A DNA stretch of 64,000 bases from Glandiceps talaboti (taxonomy: Eukaryota > Hemichordata > Enteropneusta > Spengelidae). Below the pieces are notes generated by a model. It was given only the letters and a program-made list of their open reading frames with translations. It was not told where the DNA came from and did not search any database. A program made the position numbers and the translations under genes. Of the stretch, positions 24,601-37,400 are shown one piece after another (the stretch's first letter is position 1; every line of letters starts with the position of its first letter). The DNA lies in assembly GCF_964340395.1 (NCBI RefSeq), contig NC_135560.1:1917501-1981500 (forward strand), in the 5' to 3' direction.

Positions 24601-27600
24601 AGATTTAAAATACCACAATATAGAGCTTTACAAAGTAAGTAATGCAATTTATTCTAAATTTTACCATAGACTTGAATTACTGCAGAAACTTTCAGAAATG
24701 GTGAGATTAAATAGCAAATCTTGTAAAGATTTCAATGAACAGTTTTTAAAAAAGTTACTCATTATATGTATTCCATACAATTTTTTGGTGTCTGTTACAC
24801 TTTTGTTTCTGTTTTTGTCTTGTCTTTGTACATTTTTACCTCGAGTAAGGGTATGGGAGGTATTAACATCTGATTAAAATAAAGGAACAAAGAACTTGCC
24901 CGTTCAAAGCCTCATTTTGTTAATCAGTCAGAAAAATACTTTTCCCTTCAAATAATCAAGTTTCCAATCGTCAAAGTAGTTGACTATTGAACATGATCTA
25001 TGTGACTACACGAACGACGTAGTCAAAATATCACAATCTCTAAGTTCCGCGTGACTCGTCAAGCCCAACTGTTGCAAACCAATTGTCTACACATGTGTAG
25101 TCTAGGTCATATATCAATGTTGAACATGATACACACGTGGTTTAAACGTCATACATGACGGTAAGGTCGACAGGTCAGCACATGGAAATGGCGTCGTTCA
25201 AAAGAGCATGTCCTGGGAAGAGAAATGAAACCCCACCAAAATGTCAGAAAATTGATGACTTTCTACTTAAAGGTAAGTGTGAAATTCTTTTTGGTATCGT
25301 TGATAACTTTGGCAGACCCGGAGATCGAATATGTTCATTCTTTCTATGGTAAATAAACAAAATAATAGTCAGTGGGCTAGCGGGTTGTCAGTCGGTCGAT
25401 GCAGTGCTAGAATATGTACTTGACCAACACGTAACCACAACTGCATAATAGTCAGTGGGCTAGCGGGTTGTCAGTCGGTCGGTGCAGTGCTAGAATATGT
25501 ACTTGACCAACACGTAACCAGAATATGTACTTGACCAACACGTAACCACAACTGCAGAATGTTAGTGTTGTACTTCAATTTTATGTCTTTGACTTTTGTT
25601 CCTAGGTTTATCTACAAACAATTTTTATCACAATTCATCTATTTTATTACACTAGTAATTAAATCTGCTGTTACACTTATTTCATGAATTTGTTTTTGCC
25701 CACTGTGAATGGCCCAAATAATTGAATTGTGTTATGCAATTGTATTTCAGGACAGTCAATTGATGTAATGTTGATTGATGAGATGACTCTAAAACTTCAT
25801 TGTGTAGAAGACCTGTACTGAAGCAACAGTATAAATGGCCTGATTATGGCTTACTTTTGGTGATTTCTGAACATAGGTGGAGTAGCCTATATATTCAGAT
25901 CAGACTGTTCTGTTTGAATTTTGTTTTGAAGTGATTGACTGTAATGAATGTAAGTAATGGTTAAACATTAAACATAACAAACTTTATATGCCCTATAAAG
26001 TTGTTGATGTACCATTACAGTGTTAATAACTAATTTGCATGATTAATGATTTTTGGTAATTAAGACATATCATAAGAATGCATACTTGAATTTCAATATC
26101 ATTTGGTACATCTGTTAACCATAACAAAGCGGATATGTCTTATAAAATTTGTTGATATAGCTCACATGAAATATTTGCATAATTAATGAATTTAGGTAAC
26201 TAGGCTGTATCTTAAAAATGCAAACGTCAAATTTCGTATAATATGGTACATATATCAACCAAAATAATACACACCTGTCGTATGAAGTTTGTTCCTACAA
26301 CATTTACCTTTACTGAGCATTTTGAATAATGACATTATTCAGTAATTAAGCAGTCATGCACTCTTCAAATTCCGTATAATTTGGTACATACATTAAGTTA
26401 ATCTAAGAATGCACGCTTGTCCAAAAAAAGCCTGTTACCATAGTTTTTTAGTTTAATGAGTTATTTGCATAATTAGTGATTCCCTTACGGGAGGCATTCA
26501 GTTTAAATCTGGTTAACTGATATAACCTTTTGTCACTCTGACATTGGTTTAAATAGTCTTGTTTTACCTTTTAGACCGTCCCCTTGATACAGGTCTGGAG
26601 ATCTCAATAACAGAGGGCTGTGTTTCTACAATCCTTGGCACACGCATCTGTGGACTTGTCATGGTGCCTCGAGTATTTTGATTTGTAAGGTAGTCAGTCT
26701 AGGTGAAAACACAAACAATTCAATATGTTAGTCATTCAGTTTTAATGGAAATCTCTCTTACATTGTGTACATTTGTATTTAATAATAATGCACTGACAAC
26801 AGCCTATTATTATACCCCTGGTACAGACCTATAACAACACATTGACAACAGCCTATTATTATACCCCTGGTACAAACCTATAACAACACACTGACAACAG
26901 CCTATTATTATACCCCTGGTACAGACCTATAACAACACATTGACAACAGCCTATTATCATACCACTGGTACAGACCTATAACAACACACTGACAACAGCC
27001 TATTATTATACCCCTGGTACAGACCTATAACAACACACTGACAACAGCCTATTATTATACCCCTGGTACAGACCTATAACAACACACTGACAACAGCCTA
27101 TTATTATACCCCTGGTACAGACCTATAACAACACACTGACAACAGCCTATTATTATACCCCTGGTACAGACCTATAACAACACACTGACAACAGCCTATT
27201 ATTATACCCCTGGTACGGACCTATAACAACACACTGACAACAGCCTATTATTATACCCCTGGTACAGACCTATAACAACACACTGACAACAGCCTATTAT
27301 TATACCCCTGGTACAGACCTATAACAACACACTGACAACAGCCTATTATTATACCCCTGGTACAGACCTATAACAACACACTGACAACAGCCTATTATTA
27401 TACCCCTGGTACAGACCTATAACAACACACTGACAACAGCCTATTATTATACCCCTGGTACGGACCTATATCAACACACTCACAACAGCCTATTATTATA
27501 CCCCTGGTACGGACCTATAACAACACACTGACAACAGCCTATTATTATACCCCTGATACAGACCTATAACAACACACTGACAACAGCCTATTATTATACC

Positions 27601-30600
27601 CCTGATACAGACCTATAACAACACACTGACAACAGCCTATTATTATACCCCTGGTACAGACCTATAACAACACACTGACAACAGCCTATTATTATACCCC
27701 TGGTACAGACCTATAACAACACACTGACAACAGCCTATTATTATACCCCTGGTACGGACCTATATCAACACACTCACAACAGCCTATTATTATACCCCTG
27801 GTACGGACCTATAACAACACACTGACAACAGCCTATTATTATACCCCTGATACAGACCTATAACAACACACTGACAACAGCCTATTATTATACCCCTGAT
27901 ACAGACCTATAACAACACACTGACAACAGCCTATTATTATACCCCTGGTACAGACCTATAACAACACACTGACAACAGCCTATTATTATACCCCTGGTAC
28001 AGACCTATAACAACACACTGACAACAGCCTATTATTATACCCCTGGTACAGACCTATAACAACACACTGACAACAGCCTGTTATTATACCCCTGGTACAG
28101 ATCTATAACAACACACTGACAACAGCCTGTTATTATACCCCTGGTACAGACCTATAACAACACACTGACAACAGCCTATTATTATACCCCTGGTACAGAC
28201 CTATAACAACACACTGACAACAGCCTATTATTATACCCCTGGTACGGACCTATAACAACACACTGACAACAGCCTATTATTATACCCCTGGTACAGACCT
28301 ATAACAACACATTGACAACAGCCTATTATTATACCCCTGGTACGGACCTATAACAACACACTGACAACAGCCTATTATTATACCCCTGGTACAGACCTAT
28401 AACAACACACTGACAACAACCTATTATCATACCCCTGGTACAGACCTATAACAACACACTAACAACAGCCTATTATTATACCCCTGGTACAGACCTATAA
28501 CAACACACTGACAACAGCCTATTATTATACCCCTGATACAGACCTATAACAACACACTGACAACAGCCTATTATTATACCCCTGGTACAGACCTATAACA
28601 ACACACTGACAACAGCCTATTATTATACCCCTGGTACAGACCTATAACAACACACTGACAACAGCCTATTATTATACCCCTGGTACAGACCTATAACAAC
28701 ACATTGACAACAGCCTATTATTATACCCCTGGTACAGACCTATAACAACACACTGACAACAGCCTATTATTATACCCCTGGTACAGACCTATAACAACAC
28801 ATTGACAACAGCCTATTATTATACCCCTGGTACAGACCTATAACAACACACTGACAACAGCCTATTATTATACCTCTGGTACAGACCTATAACAACACAT
28901 TGACAACAGCCTATTATTATACCCCTGGTACAGACCTATAACAACACATTGACAACAGCCTATTATTATACCCCTGGTACAGACCTATAACAACACATTG
29001 ACAACAGCCTATTATTATACCCCTGGTACAGACCTATAACAACACATTGACAACAGCCTATTATTATACCCCTGGTACAGACCTATAACAACACACTGAC
29101 AACAGCCTATTATTATACCTCTGGTACAGACCTATAACAACACATTGACAACAGCCTATTATTATACCCCTGGTACAGACCTATAACAACACATTGACAA
29201 CAGCCTATTATTATACCCCTGGTACAGACCTATAACAACACATTGACAACAGCCTATTATTATACCCCTGGTACAGACCTATAACAACACACTGACAACA
29301 GTTTATTATTATTCTTTAACTCCCTGGTGAGTATATAAGTACATTAGGATTGACTCCTTCACATAGCAATCTCTATCTGACCAAGTCCTACTGTATTCAG
29401 CAGGCATAACTGCAATACTATGAAATGAAATGGACAGGATTATGAAATGGACAGAATGATGAAATGGACAGGATGATGAAATGGACAGGATTATGAAATG
29501 GACAGGATGATGAAATGGACAGGATTATGAAATGGACAGGATTATGAAATGGACAGGATGATGAAATGGACAGGATTATGAAATGGACAGGATTATGAAA
29601 TGGACAGGATTATGGAATGGACAGGATTATGGAATGGACAGGATTATGCTGAAACAAGCAATAAGTGAGTTTTGAGTCTGTCTTTTTAACCATTTACCAC
29701 TTTTCTAACTCTATGTATTATATGATATCTTTAGGTACGGTAAAGGCTAGGGCGTCAGTTGAATTTGTATATAAAAACTTCATAAAAACCTTGAAGCAGT
29801 CACTAGAAACTATTTTCCACACGCAAAAAAAAAATCCATTCATAATTAGAGGCACTACACGGATTAAATATTCCAACATTGGAGAATTTTCTGTGTAGCT
29901 AGGGGTTTAATACGAGGGAAATGAGAAATTCATCCATGCCTAATTCTATATGTAAAGTCTAAAGACCTAAAGATGGTGTAATAATTATTTGATGGCATTT
30001 CGAAACACCACTTTAAAACAATTTGCAAATGAAACTGTCACAAACGACAGTAATGTTGTTACTCATGGAATTGCAATGGCACTTTTTTGGTTGATATACG
30101 ACAGTAACGTTACTCATGGCAATGCAATCATTAATAGCACTTTTTTGGTCGATAAAACATGATTATTAAACAATTCTGACAGTAGTTTTTTCAAAGTAGC
30201 ATGTATAGTTCGATAACAAGGAATCGCAGAGTAGCACTCATTTTTTTACCGAAATTTACAGTTTTAAAAATTCATTTAAAAAAAATGAAGATGGATATCG
30301 ACAAAAACTACAGACAGAAGTTGGACAATTTTATAAGGAATATATAAATGCCAATAAAAGAGTAAAACATCATGTAGTTTCCCAGATAGAAATGAAAATA
30401 TAAAAAATAGTTAATTTTCATATTTATTGGTGTCATATTTCATTAATCATAAAGAAAAACACAAAATAATAATACTCCTAAAACAATCATATCAAGAAGG
30501 ATGTTTTCTGCAAGTTTGGTCGCAAAATCTTTATTCTGACATTTTTTATGATTTTTTTTAATACAACAAAGAAATGGGGAAAAAATAGCCTTTACTGCTT

Positions 30601-31215
30601 GCTACCTTAACACTGTGACAGTCACAATTTAATTTGCTGTATATTTACTAAGGACTCAATGACCATCACAACACATTACATAAAGTTACAAATACTATTC
30701 AACATTAACTATCTCAATTTCAAGTCATAATCTTATAATATTGTCTGACGTACTAAACTATAACCTAGGAGACATCAGGAAAGCTATTAATTTTGAGACT
30801 TACTGTTATTGGTGATTTCTTCACACTGATAACTCTTCTTTGTTTGTATAACCTATTAGATCCCAGTTGTAAGTGATATTGTATGGCATCTGTAAGTTTA
30901 GCTACCAGTCTATCTTGAGTTGAACCATCAGTGTCAGCACACTGTGCTACCAATGACAATGCTTGTTTGTACTGTGTTATGGCCTTCTCTATATCTCCCT
31001 GATGATAATAAACAGCAGCTAAACCTTCACTTGCTTGCCACTGAGCCCGTTTGTTACCTGAAGGAGAAAATAACATTATTGCAAGTAATTAACTGATTCC
31101 TTGACTTGTACTGTGTCTTGCTTATACTGTGCCTTGCCTATGTACATCTCTGTGAAAGCAAGGGGTGAAAAATTTGCATGGTAATTAACATATTGGTAAC
31201 AATGTTTTAACCTAC

Positions 31216-31270
<55 letters not shown>

Positions 31271-31377
31271 CCACACCCATACACACACACACACACACTA
31301 GCTGTCCCCAACACCCATGCAGTCCCAATACCCACCCACTCACCCACATGCATGAATGCATGCACATGAACGTGCAT

Positions 31378-31459
<82 letters not shown>

Positions 31460-34400
31460 CTTTATTTACCTGTGTCCTTTGCTGCTTGCAAGGCATGCAG
31501 GTAGGCCTCTCCAGCTGACTCATAATCAGCTAGTTGACTAAATGCAAAGGCCAAGTTGCTGAAACACTGTCCTTGTCCACTACGATCACCAAGTTCATCT
31601 ACAAAGATGAATATTAAGAAAGAGATGATGACTGTCTGACAGACTGTCATTTTACAATATGCCTCCATTTCATCATCATTGATACATGTACATTACAGAT
31701 CAGAAAATTTACTTCAGAGTCAGAGACATAAACATAATTATAGTATATAACATCAAAACAAAAACAAATTAAAAATACTTGTAATATACAATACATACAT
31801 GTACACATCATTAATCATCACATTTACATGGTCTATTATCACATCCATCTACACAGTATAGATGGTCTATTATCACATCCATCTATACAGTATACATGGT
31901 CTGTTATCACATCCATCTACACAGTATAGATGGTCTATTATCACATCCATCTATACAGTATACACGGTCTATTATCACATTTACATGGTTTATTATCACA
32001 TCCATCTATACAGTATATATGGTCTATTATCACATCCATCTACACAGTATAGATGGTCTATTATCACATCCATCTATACAGTATACACGGTCTATTATCA
32101 CATCCATCTATACAGTATACATGGTTTATTATCACATCCATCTACACAGTATATATGGTCTATTATCACATCCATCTATACAGTATACACGGTCTATTAT
32201 CACATCCATCTATACAGTATACATGGTCTATTATCACATCCATCTATACAGTATACATGGTTTATTATCACATCCATCTACACAGTATATATGGTCTATT
32301 ATCACATCCATCTATACAGTATACACGGTCTATTATCACATCCATCTATACAGTATACATGGTCTATTATCACATCCATCTATACAGTATACATGGTCTA
32401 TTATCACATCCTTCTACACAGTATACATGGTCTATTATCACATCCATCTATACAGTATACATGGTCTATTATCACATCCATCTATACAGTATACATGGTC
32501 TATTATCACATCCATCTACACAGTATACATGGTCTATTATCACATCCATCTATACAGTATACATGGTTTATTATCACATCCATCTATACAGTATATATGG
32601 TCTATTATCACATCCATCTACACAGTATAGATGGTCTATTATCACATCCATCTATACAGTATACACGGTCTATTATCACATCCATCTATACAGTATACAT
32701 GGTCTATTATCACATCCATCTATACAGTATACACGGTCTATTATCACATCCATCTATACAGTATACATGGTTTATTATCACATCCATCTACACAGTATAT
32801 ATAGTCTATTATCACATCCATCTATACAGTATACACGGTCTATTATCACATCCATCTATACAGTATACATGGTCTATTATCACATCCATCTATACAGTAT
32901 ACATGGTTTATTATCACATCCATCTACACAGTATATATGGTCTATTATCACATCCATCTATACAGTATACACGGTCTATTATCACATCCATCTATACAGT
33001 ATACATGGTCTATTATCACATCCATCTACACAGTATACATGGTCTATTATCACATCCATCTATACAGTATACATGGTTTATTATCACATCCATCTATACA
33101 GTATACATGGTCTATTATCACATCCTTCTACACAGTATACACAGTCTATTATCACATCCATCTATACAGTATACACGGTCTATTATCACATCCATCTAAA
33201 CAGTATACACGGTCTATTATCACATCCATCTACACAGTATACATGGTCTATTATCACATCCATCTACACAGTATACATGGTCTATTATCACATCCTTCTA
33301 CACAGTATACATGGTCTATTATCACATTCATCTATACAGTATACATGGTCTATTATCACATCCATCTATACAGTATACATGGTCTATTATCACATCCATC
33401 TATACAGTATACATGGTCTATTATCACATCCTTCTCCACAGTATACATGGTCTATTATCACATCCATCTATACAGTATACATGGTTTATTATCACATCCA
33501 TCTACACAGTATACATGGTCTATTATCACATCCTTCTCCACAGTATACATGGTCTATTATCACATCTTCCTACACAGTATACATGGTCTATTATCACATC
33601 CATCTATACAGTATACATGGTTTATTATCACATCCATCTACACAGTATACATGGCCTATTATCACATCCATCTACACAGTATACATGGTCTATTATCACA
33701 TCCTTCTACACAGTATACATGGTCTATTATCACATTCATCTATACAGTATACATGGTCTATTATCACATTCATCTATACAGTATACATGGTCTATTATCA
33801 CATCCATCTATACAGTATACATGGTCTATTATCACATCCATCTATACAGTATACATGGTCTATTATCACATCCTTCTCCACAGTATACATGGTCTATTAT
33901 CACATCCATCTATACAGTATACATGGTTTATTATCACATCCATCTACACAGTATACATGGTCTATTATCACATCCTTCTCCACAGTATACATGGTCTATT
34001 ATCACATCTTCCTACACAGTATACATGGTCTATTATCACATCCATCTATACAGTATACATGGTTTATTATCACATCCATCTACACAGTAAACATGGTCTA
34101 TTATCACATCCATCTATACAGTATACATGGTCTATTATCACATCCTTCTCCACAGTATACATGGTCTATTATCACATCCATCTATACAGTATACACGGTC
34201 TATTATCACATCCATCTACACAATATACATGGTCTATTATCACATTCATCTATACAGTATACATGGTCTATTATCACATCCATCTATACAGTATACATGG
34301 TTTATTATCACATCCATCTATACAGTATACATGGTCTATTATCACATCCTTCTCCACAGTATACATGGTCTATTATCACATCCATCTATACAGTATACAT

Positions 34401-37400
34401 GGTTTATTATCACATCCATCTACACAGTAAACATGGTCTATTATCACATCCATCTATACAGTATACATGGTCTATTATCACATCCTTCTCCACAGTATAC
34501 ATGGTCTATTATCACATCCTTCTACACAGTATACACGGTCTATTATCACATCCATCTACACAGTATACACGGTCTATTATCACATCCATCTACACAGTAT
34601 ACATGGTCTATTATCACATCCTTCTCCACAGTATACATGGTCTATTATCACATCTTCCTACACAGTATACATGGTCTATTATCACATCCATCTATACAGT
34701 ATACATGGTTTATTATCACATCCATCTACACAGTATACATGGTCTATTATCACATCCTTCTCCACAGTATACATGGTCTATTATCACATCTTCCTACACA
34801 GTATACATTTACATGTAACTTACTATGTAGGGCAGCAGCATCTTCATGGAATCGTATTGCTCGTTGAAAATCAGCAAGTGAGTTATACACTGCACCTAAA
34901 TTCATCAAACTAACAGCTTCTCTCTTCCGATTGGAATGATGGGGATCCCGGAATAATGGTAGAGCCAATTCAAAGCACTGTACAGCCTTTGAGAAGGTAG
35001 CCAACTGAACATATCCAAGTCCTAACTCATGGTACACTTTACCTACAAAACACACACAAAACACAGGTTTAAACTTCTTTGTGGGGTGGAGTTCTGCATT
35101 CTGCTTGGATGGAAATGTTCTTATAACTAACCTTGGTATAACCTTACAATTTCATATCTACAAAATATACAGAATCAAAAATTAAAAATAGCGCCAATGT
35201 AGCACAACTGTACAGTTTTCAAATGTTTATTCACATGGTGATCCATGCTAGGTATAGCTTCATTTGCTGAATAAGTATCCAGTTGCCTATCCAACCCTGT
35301 TGTTATCTTTGCAATATACGTGATCATTTGGCTGTTGCTATGGGCATGGTCTTGTTGTTTGGCACATTTGCATGCATTTTTCGAATGTTTATTCATTTGT
35401 CTATTGATCCCTGTTGTTATCTTTGCATCTACACAGTATAGATGGTCTATTATCACATCCATCTACACAGTATACATGGTCTATTATCACATCCATCTAT
35501 ACAGTATACATGGTCTATTATCACATCCATCTACACAGTATGTATACACGGTCTATTATCACATTTACAGACATTTTTTAAATATTTATTCTGTATATTC
35601 ATTTGTCTAGATTAATCCTTGTTGTTTTCTTTGCAATATGTGTGATCATTTGACAGTCCTCTACAGACTGTACAATGTATATGTTTGAGATTGGACAGTT
35701 ATTTGGCTGTCCTCTACAGACTGTATATGTTTGAGATTGGACAGTTATTTGGCAGTCCTCTACAGACTGTATATGTTTGAGATTGGACAGTTATTTGGCA
35801 ACACTCTACAGACTGTATATGTTTGAGATTGGACAGTTATTTGGCTGTCCTCTACAGACTGTATATGTCTGAGATTGGACAGTTATTTAGCAGTCCTCTA
35901 CAGACTGTATATGTTTGAGATTGGACAGTTATTTGGCAGTCCTCTACAGACTGTATATGTTTGAGATTGGACAGTTATTTGGCAGTCCTCTACAGACTGT
36001 ATATGTTTGAGATTGGACAGTTATTTGGCTGTCCTCTACAGACTGTATATGTTTGAGATTGGACAGTTATTTGGCAGTCCTCTACAGACTGTATATGTTT
36101 GAGATTGGACAGTTATTTGGCAGTCCTCTACAGACTGTATATGTTTGAGATTGGACAGTTATTTGGCAGTCCTCTACAGACTGTATATGTTTGAGATTGG
36201 ACAGTTATTTGGCAGTCCTCTACAGACTGTATATGTTTGAGATTGGACAGTTATTTGCCAGCACTCTACATGACTTGTAAATTTTACTAGATTGGGCTAT
36301 TATTTGGCAGTTGTTTACTGGTTAGATGATTACCTTGGGTAAGTAGAATATGTGGAGCCCCCTAAAACAATGGTATTTTACAGTGTTTATAGTGTGAATG
36401 ATATTTATACCTGTCAATGATCTATGGATTTGTTGACTGTATCCCTGTAACCATGACAATGGTTCATACAAAGTACTGACCTTGAGATTACATGGTATGA
36501 TATATAGAATCTGATAAAAATTCCTCTGTAGTGAAGAAGAGTCTGACACTCAGCACACACACTTTATTGATTACTCTTTACATTTATTTACATGTACAAG
36601 TTTTGTTTCTAACTGTGTTGTAAGTATTCAATGTACACTGTGCTATCTAGTATATCATAACTGCATGTACTATAGACAAAGGCAAGCTTACAACAAATAC
36701 AGAAACCTGTATATATATACAGGTAAATCTACAATATACAGTGTATGACAAGTCATCAGGTTGGTAAAACATAGCAATAATTAGTATCACCACTTAAAGT
36801 AATGATTCACCTGTAGACTTACTGAGGGCAGTACCTAAGCTGCCCCAGGTGGGGAGCTACTCCCCATATTTGAGTATAAGTGTATGTTTGGTCTAATATG
36901 GGGTCTGTTTTTTCGAGCTGAAGAATCTAAAACGGGGTTCACTTTGCATTATTTTTTTATTTTGCTTGGTCTAAAATGTGGTCCATTGTCCTTCACCAAA
37001 TCATAACTGCCATTAATTGCCCCAAAATGTTGCCCCAAATGTTGTATATTGTCTAAACTTTCAGCTTTTAAAAACCTATAATGGTCTAAAATGGGGTATT
37101 GATTTTTGGTTAAAGTGGGTCTAAAATGGGGCCTTGGGGTTTCCAGCACTGCAGCCATACACCCCTACCAGAGCTGGTCGCTGCTGGTATAGTCTAGAAT
37201 TCTAAACTGGTACAGTATTATGTTTTAAAAACTTAATTGCTCATACACAGTCTATTCATGACGGTTGTTCGAACACAGAAATCTGTGCTCCCCAACTGTG
37301 TTCATATAAACAGGGTTGACTTTGCGTCTCCGCGTAGGTTTAGTTTTTACCAGACTGGAGGTGGAGTCCTGGTTGTACATTTGCATATCAGTGCAGTCTG

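Noticed and set aside
26788-29309. CRISPR-like regular repeat
   Set aside because: Units are head-to-tail with no unique spacers, and the host is a eukaryote. All arrays here are minisatellites.
31862-34913. Several overlapping + strand reading frames of 148-921 codons
   Set aside because: All are readings of the 34-bp minisatellite in different frames, located in an intron on the opposite strand.
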